Notes: generated by a model from the sequence alone, not told the origin. DNA of 22,938 nt from an uncultured Dialister sp. (GCA_934216155.1 CAKQBK010000042.1:1-22938), one strand, 5' to 3'; positions 6,328 to 14,359 are shown, numbered from the stretch's first letter. Made by a program: numbers and translations.

Positions 6328-7509
6328 ATGTGTAAAGAAGAATTGAAAGCCAAAGTTGAAGAAATTGTTCCAAAAGCCGTCGAATGGCGTCGGCATTTCC
6401 ACAGCTCCCCGGAAGTATCTGGAGAAGAAGTGAATACATCCAAATACATCCAGGAAGAATTAACCAAGCTGGGTATTCCTTTTGAAACTGGATTTTTCCA
6501 GAATGCGGTCCTTGGGACCATCAAAGGCGGGAAGCCGGGCAAAACCGTTGCCCTTCGTGCCGACATGGATGCCCTTCCAGTAACCGAACAGACAGGACTT
6601 CCCTTTGCTTCCAAGCACAAAGGCATCATGCATGCCTGCGGCCATGACAGCCATATGGCCATTCTCTTAGGAGCCGCCGCTGTACTGAATGAAATGAAAG
6701 ACCAGCTGTGCGGCACAGTAAAACTGGTTTTCCAGCCGGCGGAAGAAGAAGCTGCCATCGGTGGTGGCCGTCACATTGCCAATAGCGGCAAGCTGGACGA
6801 CGTATCTGAAATCTACGGCCTTCACGTATGGCCGGAACTCCCTGTCGGTGTGGTCGGTTTGAAACCGGGCAACCTGATGGCTGCTTCGGATCGTTTCTAC
6901 GTTCACGTGAAAGGGAAATCCACCCATGCCGCTCAGCCTCACAACGGCACCGATGCGTTGGTGGCTGCTGCTCATTTCATCATCGATGTACAGTCCCTGA
7001 TTTCTCGTGAAATGAACCCAATGGAAAATGTGGTTTGCACCATTGGCCTCATGAATGCGGGCACCCGTTACAACGTAGGTGTAGAAGACGCTTACCTGGA
7101 GGGCACCGTCCGAACCTACACCCCCGCACTTCGTGACAAGATGGAACAGCGGTTAGGAGAAATTCTCCAAGGCTTGGATGTGATGTTCCACACCCATTCG
7201 GAACTGAACTACGTCCGCGGTCACAGTGCTACCATCAATACCCCAGAAAAGATCAAATTCCTGCAGGAAATCGGTAAAGAATACCTGGGCGAAGAACACA
7301 TCACCCAGCCAGAATTCCCGTCCATGTGTGCAGAAGATTTCTCTTCCTACCTGGAAAAATTCCCCGGCGCCTTCATGTGGCTCGGCACCGGCAAACCGGG
7401 AACCCCGGCCCTGCACAACGCCAGCTTCGCCATCGACGAATCCATCCTGCCCCTGGGCATCACCATGGAAGCCGCTGCAGTAGTAGAAGCGTTAAAAAAA
7501 ATAATCTAA
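6328..7509 (+). CDS. M20-family amidohydrolase (N-acyl amino-acid deacylase type)
   Basis: A cytoplasmic di-metal amidohydrolase that cleaves an acyl group from an N-acyl amino acid. The 393-residue protein shows ADMDALP (78-84), MHACGHDSH (101-109, metal ligands Cys104 and His106), QPAEEE (136-141), GLHVWP and the C-terminal ALHNASFAIDE. This pattern belongs to the M20D group (hippurate hydrolase, N-acetyldiaminopimelate deacetylase, auxin-conjugate hydrolase relatives) rather than to classic ArgE. It is the first gene behind the promoter at 6160 and heads the arginine cluster. Removal of an acetyl group from N-acetylornithine or N-acetylcitrulline is therefore a reasonable role, by context only. 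AGAGG lies 9 nt before the ATG. Family assignment is firm; substrate is open. Confidence 0.9.
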   Translation: MCKEELKAKVEEIVPKAVEWRRHFHSSPEVSGEEVNTSKYIQEELTKLGIPFETGFFQNAVLGTIKGGKPGKTVALRADMDALPVTEQTGLPFASKHKGIMHACGHDSHMAILLGAAAVLNEMKDQLCGTVKLVFQPAEEEAAIGGGRHIANSGKLDDVSEIYGLHVWPELPVGVVGLKPGNLMAASDRFYVHVKGKSTHAAQPHNGTDALVAAAHFIIDVQSLISREMNPMENVVCTIGLMNAGTRYNVGVEDAYLEGTVRTYTPALRDKMEQRLGEILQGLDVMFHTHSELNYVRGHSATINTPEKIKFLQEIGKEYLGEEHITQPEFPSMCAEDFSSYLEKFPGAFMWLGTGKPGTPALHNASFAIDESILPLGITMEAAAVVEALKKII

Positions 7510-7538
7510 CAATTCACTATAATCTTTTCACAAAAAGA

Positions 7539-7684
7539 ATGAGTAATGAGTAATTAGCAATTAGCAATGAGCAATTGAGGTGCGGCACACAAATTATAAA
7601 GTGCCGCATAATTATAAAAACGGCGCTTTATAATCTGATGCGCCGTTCCACCATTACTCATTTCTCGTTACTAATTACTCATTG
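7539..7684. repeat. Family B element, copy 3 (diverged arms)
   Basis: The outer arms use different heptamers from other copies (gagtaatgagtaattagcaa left, ctaattactcatt right) yet still pair. Hairpin 1 is gcggcac/gtgccgc (7582-7588, 7601-7607) and hairpin 2 acggcgc/gcgccgt (7620-7626, 7640-7646). It fills the gap between the M20 gene and the carbamoyltransferase gene. Confidence 0.85.
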
Positions 7685-7707
7685 TAATAAAAATGGGAGA
7701 CATCGCT

Positions 7708-8730
7708 ATGAACACTTTACTGAACAAGTCCTTTGTGACCATGCTTGACTATACACCAGAACAATTCAATTATTATCTTGCACTGGCTGCCCAGCTCAAG
7801 AAAGATAAAAAAGAAGGCAAAGAAATCCAGACATTGAAAGGCAAAAACTTTGCCCTCATTTTTGAAAAAGATTCCACCCGTACCCGTTGCGCATTTGAAG
7901 TGGCTGCCCGTGACCAGGGTGCCTACACCACCTACCTGGGCCCTACCGGAAGCCAGATCGGACACAAGGAATCCATCGCTGACACTGCTCGTGTCTTAGG
8001 GTCCATGTTTGATGCCATCGAATTCAGAGGATTCAAACAGAGCGCTGTGGAAGAATTGGCAGAAAAAGCAGGCGTTCCGGTTTGGAATGGTCTCACCGAT
8101 TATGACCACCCCACCCAGACCTTGGCCAACTTCCTCACTTTGAAGGAACATTTCAAAAAGCCATTGAATCAAATTTCCTATGCCTATGTAGGCCACGGCC
8201 AGTCGAACATGGCTCACGCCCTCATGGCTGGTGCCGCTCTCGCTGGCATGGATTTCCGCATCATCGGACCGAAGCAGTTCTTCCCAGAAGATGACTTCAC
8301 TAAGAAATGCGAAGAAATCGCAAAGAAAACCGGTGCCACCTTCACCTTCACCGATGACCCCGTAGAAGGCGTGAAAGGCCTGGATGTGATTTACACCGGC
8401 GTATGGGTCACCATGGGCGATCCCTATGAACTGTGGGGCGAACGAATCAAACTGTTCATGCCATACCGCATTACCATGGATATGATTAAAAATACAGGAA
8501 ATCCAGACACGGTGTTCTGCCACTGCCTGCCCGCTTTCCACGACACCAAGACCAAAGTCGGCAAAGACATTTATGAACGGTTCGGCTTGGATGGCATCGA
8601 AGTCACCGATGACGTTTTCGAAGCGCCATTCTCCCTGGCCTTCCAGGAAGCAGCCAACCGGCTTCCTACCATCAAAGCCGTCATGGTAGCCACCTTTGCG
8701 GACTACCCCATTGATACGCCAGAGAAATAA
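7708..8730 (+). CDS. argF: Ornithine carbamoyltransferase family enzyme with altered ornithine site
   Basis: Transfers the carbamoyl group of carbamoyl phosphate to an ornithine-type amine in arginine biosynthesis. The 340-residue protein aligns throughout with E. coli ArgI as I recall that sequence. Carbamoyl-phosphate motifs are intact: STRTR (56-60), GSQIGHKES (81-89), HPTQ (134-137), HCLP (272-275). The ornithine side is changed. The DxxxSMG motif reads GVWVTMGD (231-238), with Gly231 for the Asp that holds the alpha-amino group and Thr235 for Ser. GDARNNMGNS reads [10 protein letters not shown] (162-171), keeping the substrate-binding Asn167. The natural acceptor may thus be an N-acylated ornithine. 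GGGAG 8 nt upstream selects the ATG at 7708 over one at 7693. argC begins 17 nt after the stop. The family is sure; the substrate is an inference. Confidence 0.9.
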   Translation: MNTLLNKSFVTMLDYTPEQFNYYLALAAQLKKDKKEGKEIQTLKGKNFALIFEKDSTRTRCAFEVAARDQGAYTTYLGPTGSQIGHKESIADTARVLGSMFDAIEFRGFKQSAVEELAEKAGVPVWNGLTDYDHPTQTLANFLTLKEHFKKPLNQISYAYVGHGQSNMAHALMAGAALAGMDFRIIGPKQFFPEDDFTKKCEEIAKKTGATFTFTDDPVEGVKGLDVIYTGVWVTMGDPYELWGERIKLFMPYRITMDMIKNTGNPDTVFCHCLPAFHDTKTKVGKDIYERFGLDGIEVTDDVFEAPFSLAFQEAANRLPTIKAVMVATFADYPIDTPEK

Positions 8731-8747
8731 GAGAGGAGGAATTACAA

Positions 8748-9725
8748 ATGACTACAGCCAAAGCACTGCCAAAAGTATTCATTGTCGGAGAATCGGGGAC
8801 CACAGGCCTGCGCCTTCACGATCGTCTGATTAAAAGAAACGACATTGAACTCCTCTCTCTTCCAGAAGAAAAGAAAAAGGACATCCCCACCATCGTGGAA
8901 TTTGCGAAAAAAGCAGATTTGATGTTCCTGTGCCTCCCCGATGCGGCCTCTAAAGAAATCGTAGCTGCCACCGAAGGCACTGGTATCCGTATCTTAGATA
9001 CCTCTACAGCTCACAGAACCAAGGAAGACTGGGTTTACGGCTTCCCGGAATTGTCCAAAGCCCAGGAAGATGCCATCAAGACCGCTCAGAAAGTGGCTGT
9101 CCCAGGATGCCACGCCAGCGGCGTCATTTCCATCCTGTATCCACTGGTTCAGGCCGGAGTACTTCCTATCAATTACCCGCTTCACTGTATTTCCCTTACT
9201 GGCTACAGCGGCGGCGGAAAAAATATGATTCACCAGTATGAACAAGAAAAAGATACCCCACTGGAATCGCCTCGTCAGTACGGACTGTCTCAGACTCATA
9301 AGCATCTGCCGGAAATCATGAAAGTCTGCGGACTGGCTGAAGCACCACTTTTCTCGCCTATCGTGGCTGACTACTACGCTGGCATGGAAGTCACCATCGG
9401 TTTCCATACTCACTTCCTGCAGCTTCCCTGTGGCCTCCCAGGAGACATCACCATCGATGATTTCCACACCATTTACGAGAAACATTACAAAGACTCCGCT
9501 CTGATTCACGTTTCTCCCCTGTCCACAGAAGAAACAAACAAACTCTTCCTGGCAGCCAATGAAAATGCCGGCAAAGACAGCCTGACCATCCACATCACCG
9601 GCAACGACGATCGTATCCAGGTGGTTTCCCTGTTCGATAACCTGGGCAAAGGCGCTTCCGGTGCCGCTGTAGAATGCATGAACCTCATGCTGGGCCTGGC
9701 ACCAGAAACAGGACTTGTTCTTTAA
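8748..9725 (+). CDS. argC: N-acetyl-gamma-glutamyl-phosphate reductase, short form
   Basis: Reduces N-acetylglutamyl phosphate with NADPH to N-acetylglutamate semialdehyde, the third step of arginine synthesis. The 325-residue protein has an N-terminal nucleotide-binding GESGTTG (14-20) and the catalytic cysteine Cys121 in VAVPGCHASG. A substrate-domain segment LTGYSGGGKNMIHQYE follows. Length and motif spacing fit the less common short ArgC type. The start at 8748 has GGAGG 8 nt upstream, and the gene lies 17 nt behind the carbamoyltransferase, so the two are surely co-transcribed. A family B arm begins about 6 nt after its stop. Confidence 0.93.
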   Translation: MTTAKALPKVFIVGESGTTGLRLHDRLIKRNDIELLSLPEEKKKDIPTIVEFAKKADLMFLCLPDAASKEIVAATEGTGIRILDTSTAHRTKEDWVYGFPELSKAQEDAIKTAQKVAVPGCHASGVISILYPLVQAGVLPINYPLHCISLTGYSGGGKNMIHQYEQEKDTPLESPRQYGLSQTHKHLPEIMKVCGLAEAPLFSPIVADYYAGMEVTIGFHTHFLQLPCGLPGDITIDDFHTIYEKHYKDSALIHVSPLSTEETNKLFLAANENAGKDSLTIHITGNDDRIQVVSLFDNLGKGASGAAVECMNLMLGLAPETGLVL

Positions 9726-9730
9726 ATACA

Positions 9731-10095
9731 ATGAGGAGTGAGGAATTAGGAGTGAGGAGTGAAGGTGGAGCGCACAACTTATAAAGCGCCCCTCAAAATA
9801 ATAAAATCACCTCCCATGAGAAATATACCGTGCGTAGTGCGTAACCCAGTACTTTTAGCAATGAACCCCTTCTATGTCATAAACACATTGCCAAAAGTAA
9901 GAAATAGGAATCTGTCCCCAATACGATTCCAGTTATTCTGACGTTTACTCCCCATAATAAACCAACTGAAGTTACGCATTACGCACGGTATATTTCTCAC
10001 GTAATTTCCCATTTATATAAAAAGGGGTATTGGGCGCTTCCAAATGTTGTGCGCCCCTTCCACCACTCCTCACTTCTAACTTCTCACTTCTAACT
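9731..10095. repeat. Family B element, copy 4, interrupted by family I
   Basis: Left arm (gaggagtgaggaattagg) at 9732-9762, hairpin 1 remnant (gcgcacaacttataaagcgc) to 9789, hairpin 2 gggcgc/gcgccc (10032-10037, 10051-10056) and the right arm from 10058. The middle holds a separate 183-bp palindrome (9817-9999). The aaaggggtattggg stretch beside hairpin 2 is inverted relative to copies at 2780 and 22547, which suggests rearrangement. Confidence 0.75.
9817..9999. mobile_element. Family I MITE-like element with 29-bp inverted ends
   Basis: Positions 9817-9845 and 9971-9999 are reverse complements with a single mismatch. Between them are two further stems: acttttagcaatg with cattgccaaaagt (12 of 13), and ggaatc with gattcc around tgtccccaatac. 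There is no coding capacity. It is nested between the two hairpins of family B copy 4, so it appears to have inserted there. I saw no second copy in the window and could not define a target duplication. Confidence 0.65.
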
Positions 10096-10136
10096 ATTCC
10101 CTCTATCCACATAAAAGAAAAAAGGAGTAAAATCGT

Positions 10137-10991
10137 ATGAATACCAGTAATGCCATTCGCGCAGAAATCTTAAGCCAGGCCATCCCATACATTAAAGAAT
10201 ACACCGGAAAATGCATCGTTGCTAAATACGGCGGCAACGCTATGACTGATCCACAGCTCAAGAAAAATGTTTTGGAAGATATCCTTCTTCTTCGCCTCAT
10301 CGGCGTCAACGTCATTCTCGTCCATGGCGGCGGCCCGGATATCAATTCTATGTTGGATAAACTTCACATCGAATCCCATTTCGAAAACGGTCTCCGGGTC
10401 ACCGGCAAAGACACCATGGAAGTGGTCCAGATGGTACTGGCTGGCAAAGTCAATAAAAGTTTGGTCGCAGACCTGATTGCTTTGGGCGGCAAAGCCGTGG
10501 GTCTCTGCGGTATCGACGGCAATCTCATCCAGGTTCATACCAAAGACGAAAAACTGGGACTGGTCGGTGAAATCGATGACGTTCACACCGACATCATCTG
10601 CAACCTCTTGGCTGGTGGCTATATTCCAGTCATTTCCTCTGTAGGGGTCGATGAAAAAGGACAGCCCCACAACATCAATGCAGACACCGCCGCTACCAAA
10701 ATCGCCGCTGCCCTCCACGCAGAATGTCTGGTCTTCATGAGCAACATCGAAGGCGTCATGGCGGACCCGAAGAAACCAGAAACCCTCTACAAAGAACTGA
10801 CCATGCCAGAAGTAGAAGCACTGAAAAAAGACGGTACCATCTCCGGCGGCATGATTCCAAAAGTCGACGCCTGCACCGATGGCCTCAAAGACGGCGTACA
10901 GAAAGTCTTCATCATCAACGGCGAAGTCCCCCACGCCCTCCTGATCGAACTCCTCACCGACGAAGGCCTGGGAACGATGTTTGTGAAGTAA
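10137..10991 (+). CDS. argB: N-acetylglutamate kinase
   Basis: Phosphorylates N-acetylglutamate, the second step and usual control point of arginine synthesis. The 284-residue protein has KYGGNAM (30-36, ATP site), LVHGGGP (61-67), GIDGNL, and the C-terminal GGMIPKVDAC typical of the amino-acid kinase fold. The N-terminal extension with ILSQAIPYI (11-19) resembles the mobile helix of arginine-inhibited hexameric kinases, so feedback inhibition by arginine is likely. The start at 10137 has AGGAG 9 nt upstream. It is separated from argC by a nested repeat of about 400 bp and carries no evident promoter of its own. Confidence 0.95.
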   Translation: MNTSNAIRAEILSQAIPYIKEYTGKCIVAKYGGNAMTDPQLKKNVLEDILLLRLIGVNVILVHGGGPDINSMLDKLHIESHFENGLRVTGKDTMEVVQMVLAGKVNKSLVADLIALGGKAVGLCGIDGNLIQVHTKDEKLGLVGEIDDVHTDIICNLLAGGYIPVISSVGVDEKGQPHNINADTAATKIAAALHAECLVFMSNIEGVMADPKKPETLYKELTMPEVEALKKDGTISGGMIPKVDACTDGLKDGVQKVFIINGEVPHALLIELLTDEGLGTMFVK

Positions 10992-11032
10992 CACCATTTA
11001 TTTCATTTGTCATTTACCACGCTATCCTATAA

Positions 11033-11526
11033 TTAGGAGTTAGGAATGAGGAGTGAGGAGTGTTGGAATGGGCACACAAATTAAAAAGCGCCCCAATACC
11101 CCTTTTTATACAAAGTAAGCATAACGGTTATACCGTTCCCCCCTAGAGAAGCAATGCTGTTAAGTTAAGGATTTGCGTTAGCAGGTATGATTCCGCTCGT
11201 AGTAACAGGTTGCTCAAGTTTCTCAGGATTCTCAGGCTGCTCAGGTTCTCCGAATGTGCCGATGAATGCTAGCGTCATTAGCTCATTTGAGAAACGTGAG
11301 AAACCTAAGTAGCCTGAGAAACCTGAGTAACCTTTGCATCAGCAGAAATCATCGCATATCTCGCTTAACTTAACAGCATTACTTGGAGAAGGGGGATAGA
11401 CGTCTCTAGCAACATGAAAATATTGTTGGATAGCACTAATCATGAACCATAATATAAAACTTGTGGCGCTTCCAAATTTTATGCGCCGCCACCACCACTC
11501 CTCACTCCTCATTCCTAACTCCTCAC
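11033..11526. repeat. Family B element, copy 5, interrupted by family C
   Basis: Left arm from 11033, hairpin 1 (gggcacacaaattaaaaagcgcccc is the region 11070-11094), hairpin 2 ggcgc/gcgcc (11466-11470, 11484-11488) and right arm to 11526. A complete family C copy (11153-11380) sits between the two hairpins, flanked by cccccctagagaa and ttggagaaggggg. It fills the argB-argD gap. Confidence 0.75.
11153..11380. mobile_element. Family C palindromic element, copy 2
   Basis: A 228-bp element with the same ends as the 5515-5733 copy (aatgctgttaagttaa and its complement). The arms are 9-bp GTTNCTCAG units, five on each side, around gctagcgtcattagc. It lies inside family B copy 5, which shows that family C can move or be copied as a unit. 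It has no coding capacity. Confidence 0.7.
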
Positions 11527-11575
11527 TATTCCAAAATCCACATAAAATACCATGTTAGTAAAAGGAGTCACACCT

Positions 11576-12742
11576 ATGAATACCATCGCACTTGATAAAG
11601 AATATATCGTCCACGCTTACAACCGGTATCCGGTTTGTTTTGTATCCGGCAAAGGATCCATCCTGACCGATGACCATGGAAAGGAATACATCGACCTGGG
11701 AAGCGGTATCGGTGTCGATATTTTCGGCATTGCCCACGAACCATGGATGGAAGCGGTCACCAAACAGCTACACACTTTGAACCACGTATCCAACCTGTTC
11801 TACACCCAGCCTGATGCGAAGCTGGCACAGCTGCTTTGCGAAAAGACCGGCATGAAGAAAGTTTTCTTCTCCAACTCCGGTGCCGAAGCCAATGAATGTG
11901 CCATCAAAGGGGCACGCAAATACTCCATCGATAAATACGGCAAAGATAGAAATGTAATTGTCACCCTCATCAATGGGTTCCACGGCCGCACCGTCACCAC
12001 CCTGGCTGCCACCGGGCAGGATGTATTCCACCAGAACTTCTTCCCATTGACCGAAGGCTTCCTCTACACCCCGGCCAATGACCTGGATGCATTTATCAAA
12101 CTCTGTGAAGGAAATAAAAATATCTGCGCTGTCATGATGGAACCTATCCAGGGCGAAGGCGGCGTTCATCCACTGAACAAAGACTTCTTTGAAGGCGTAG
12201 CTAAGTACGCCAAAGAACACGACATCCTTCTGGTAGTCGATGAAGTACAGACCGGCAACGGCAGAACAGGCAAACTGTACGGCTACATGAACTACGACGT
12301 ACAGCCAGACATCGTTTCCACCGCCAAAGGCTTAGGCGGCGGCCTTCCGATCGGTGCCACCATGTTCAATGAAAAAACAGAAAACGTCTTCACCTACGGC
12401 ACCCACGGTTCCACCTTCGGCGGCAACCCCATCGCCTGCGCCGGTGCTGTATCCATTATTTCTGAAATCGATGATGCCCTTCTGGCTGACGTGAAAGCCA
12501 AAGGCGACTACATCAGAAGCGAACTGGAAAGTGCTAAAGGCGTCAAATCCGTAGCCGGCATGGGCCTCATGCTGGGCATCGAACCAGAAAAAGACGTGAA
12601 TACCCTGGTTCCGAAACTCCTCGAAAAAGGCGTAGTGGTCCTCACCGCCAAAGAAAAAATCCGCCTCCTTCCAGCATTGAACATCCCCATGGACCAGCTG
12701 AAAAAAGCAGTCGCTATTATTAAAGAAGTAGTAGCGGAATGA
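11576..12742 (+). CDS. argD: Acetylornithine aminotransferase
   Basis: A PLP enzyme that makes N-acetylornithine from N-acetylglutamate semialdehyde and glutamate. The 388-residue protein has FFSNSGAEANECAIKGAR (PLP phosphate site), GFHGRT, VVDEVQTGNGRTG with the PLP-nitrogen aspartate, and the Schiff-base lysine at residue 251 in STAKGLGGGLPIGA. GTHGSTFGGNP and the C-terminal RLLPALNIP are also present. AGGAG 8 nt upstream fixes the start at 11576; the ATG at 11552 lacks a ribosome site. It is the last gene of the arginine cluster, 584 nt behind argB. The probable terminator is at 12942-12982, past a family E array. Confidence 0.94.
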   Translation: MNTIALDKEYIVHAYNRYPVCFVSGKGSILTDDHGKEYIDLGSGIGVDIFGIAHEPWMEAVTKQLHTLNHVSNLFYTQPDAKLAQLLCEKTGMKKVFFSNSGAEANECAIKGARKYSIDKYGKDRNVIVTLINGFHGRTVTTLAATGQDVFHQNFFPLTEGFLYTPANDLDAFIKLCEGNKNICAVMMEPIQGEGGVHPLNKDFFEGVAKYAKEHDILLVVDEVQTGNGRTGKLYGYMNYDVQPDIVSTAKGLGGGLPIGATMFNEKTENVFTYGTHGSTFGGNPIACAGAVSIISEIDDALLADVKAKGDYIRSELESAKGVKSVAGMGLMLGIEPEKDVNTLVPKLLEKGVVVLTAKEKIRLLPALNIPMDQLKKAVAIIKEVVAE

Positions 12743-12750
12743 GTAACTAG

Positions 12751-12806
12751 TTGGCAGTTGGCAGTTGGCAGTTGACGGTTAACGGTTAACGGCTAACGGC
12801 TAACCG
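12751..12806. repeat. Family E heptamer array
   Basis: Eight 7-bp units grade from GTTGGCA through GTTGACG and GTTAACG to GCTAACG. The last unit runs into its own complement (ggctaacggctaaccgcc). It begins 8 nt after the argD stop codon. Confidence 0.75.
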
Positions 12807-12809
12807 CCC

Positions 12810-12900
12810 CCGTCATTTCGACCGACGGGATTTGTGCGAACTGATTCTACAGAGTCGTTCAACTCTATGTTAGACAGAAGTGGAGAAATCTTAACGCAAT
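12810..12900. repeat. GTCATTTCGACC...GTGGAGAAATCT repeat, copy 1
   Basis: gtcatttcgaccgacgggat is followed about 60 nt on by gtggagaaatctta. The same two blocks stand side by side at 19107-19136 (gtcatttcgaccaacgtggagaaatctt). A dispersed intergenic repeat; here the two blocks are separated by an insertion. Confidence 0.5.
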
Positions 12901-12941
12901 AGCGATAATGGTTCCAACTGACCTACCATTACGGTTCAATC

Positions 12942-12982
12942 AATAAAAAGCTCGCTAGACTTTTCCTAGCGAGCTTTTTATT
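12942..12982 (+). terminator. Intrinsic terminator behind the arginine cluster
   Basis: Positions 12942-12958 and 12966-12982 are perfect 17-nt reverse complements with a 7-nt loop, ending GAGCTTTTTATTG on the plus strand. The minus-strand side is equally T-rich, so it may be bidirectional. It separates argD from the Fic gene. Confidence 0.85.
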
Positions 12983-13002
12983 GTATTTCCCGTTCTCCAT
13001 AA

Positions 13003-13031
13003 TTCGCATTTCATTCTAAAAATGCTATAAT
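13003..13031 (+). promoter_or_regulatory. Promoter of the Fic gene
   Basis: TTCGCA (13003-13008), 17-nt spacer, TATAAT (13026-13031). The start of transcription would fall near 13038, which also argues against use of the ATG at 13040. Confidence 0.65.
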
Positions 13032-13060
13032 GAAAGAAAATGACCGAGGTGACACATCCT

Positions 13061-13723
13061 ATGAATAATGAATACTTACTAGACCTTATGGTTCGCATGG
13101 CGCATCACAGTACAGCCATTGAAGGGAACTCTTTAACCCAAGGTGAAACAAAGAGTGTCTTGGTTGACCAATACATTCCCCGCCCGATGGATCTTCGAGA
13201 ACTCAACGAAGTATTGAATTATAAAGATTTACTTCCCTATCTGTTGGAACACCAAGAAGAAGAAATCACCCTCGCTGGTATCCAAGACGTCAATCAAATT
13301 ATTATGAAGAACATCGATGACCGAGGCGGTCATTTCAAAGTGGTAGCCAATGCCATTATCGGAGCTGACTTTACCCCCACTCCACCATACATGGTGCCGG
13401 AAGAATTAAAGAAATGGACCGATGACCTTTCCTATCGAATCGCCTATTGCAAGACGGAAGAAGAAAAAGTGCAAGCCATTATGGAATTGCATTTGCGTTT
13501 TGAAAGAATCCATCCTTTTGCTGACGGCAATGGAAGAACCGGTCGTGCTTTGATGATCTGGTCTTGTTTACATAACCACTTGACTCCCATTGTCATTGAA
13601 AAAGAACAACGTAACAGATATATCAATGCATTAAACAGAAATGATACTCACGAATTAACTGCATTAGCACAAGAAATCCAAGCAAAAGAAAAAGAGCGTA
13701 TGAAACTCTTTGGAAATGACTAA
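13061..13723 (+). CDS. Fic-domain protein with N-terminal inhibitory helix (class II)
   Basis: A Fic enzyme, likely an AMP-transferase (or another nucleotidyl or phosphoryl transferase) acting on a cytoplasmic protein. The 220-residue protein carries the complete core motif HPFADGNGRTGR (151-162). It also carries the autoinhibitory motif STAIEGN (17-23), matching (S/T)xxxE(G/N), whose Glu would block ATP gamma-phosphate binding. So inhibitor and enzyme are in one chain and no separate antitoxin is needed. GAGGTG 9 nt upstream selects the ATG at 13061 over that at 13040. It has its own promoter after the argD terminator. The next gene begins 1 nt after its stop, so they form one transcript, though a functional link is not evident. 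Confidence 0.88.
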   Translation: MNNEYLLDLMVRMAHHSTAIEGNSLTQGETKSVLVDQYIPRPMDLRELNEVLNYKDLLPYLLEHQEEEITLAGIQDVNQIIMKNIDDRGGHFKVVANAIIGADFTPTPPYMVPEELKKWTDDLSYRIAYCKTEEEKVQAIMELHLRFERIHPFADGNGRTGRALMIWSCLHNHLTPIVIEKEQRNRYINALNRNDTHELTALAQEIQAKEKERMKLFGND

Positions 13724-13724
13724 C

Positions 13725-14354
13725 ATGAAAAAACGTATCCTCTTAGACATCGCCATGGCCTTAGTCTTTGTCATTCTCCTAGACTATCGCTACATCCATA
13801 ACAGCGGCCACGAAATCATGGCAGTGCTCTTCACGATCCTTTTCTATTTCCACTACAGATGGAACCAGAACTGGTACAAAAACATCACCAAAGGACGCTG
13901 GAACGGCATTCGCACCCGTTTGACGCTCATCAACGTATTATTGCTTCTAGCCTTCCTTGCCGCCATGATAACTGGCATCTGTATTTCCCACCACCTCTTT
14001 TTCCTGGGCATCCGCTTCCCCCTCTGGGTTCACAGGCTCCATCGCATTGCAGGATTCTCCATGCTCATCTTGATTGGCCTGCACCTGGGACTTCACTGGC
14101 AAGCCATCTGGTCACAAATGAAACGGTCCATACACCTGCCCCGTCCCCTAGTCTATCTGTCACTCCTGGCCATCATCGCCGGAGGCATCTATTTTTCCTG
14201 CTACTACCACATCGGAGGCCGGCTCCTCTGCATCCCCCTAGCCCAACTGGGTCGCCCGCCAGTCACCCTGGGCCTCTTCGTCTTGGGCCACCTGCTGATC
14301 ATAGGGATGTATACCATTGTGTCACATTATGTCGAGAAAGTATTGCGGCATTAG
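13725..14354 (+). CDS. Small histidine-rich integral membrane protein (DUF4405/cytochrome b-like)
   Basis: A 209-residue membrane protein with about five to six hydrophobic helices (from LLDIAMALVFVILLDY through LLIIGMYTIVSHY). Histidines sit at helix ends: HNSGHE, FHYRW, HRLHRIAGF and GLHLGLHW. This layout is typical of DUF4405-type proteins thought to bind b haem. It could carry electrons in the inner membrane, but no redox partner is encoded nearby. The start at 13725 (MKKR) is chosen over ATG 13716 and TTG 13710. The ribosome site is weak (GGA), so translational coupling to the Fic gene is likely. The family call is moderate and the role is unknown. Confidence 0.72.
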   Translation: MKKRILLDIAMALVFVILLDYRYIHNSGHEIMAVLFTILFYFHYRWNQNWYKNITKGRWNGIRTRLTLINVLLLLAFLAAMITGICISHHLFFLGIRFPLWVHRLHRIAGFSMLILIGLHLGLHWQAIWSQMKRSIHLPRPLVYLSLLAIIAGGIYFSCYYHIGGRLLCIPLAQLGRPPVTLGLFVLGHLLIIGMYTIVSHYVEKVLRH

Positions 14355-14359
14355 ACAGA

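Noticed and set aside
13040..13060. Earlier ATG for the Fic gene
   Set aside because: It lies at the predicted transcription start and lacks a ribosome site, whereas ATG 13061 has GAGGTG at 9 nt.
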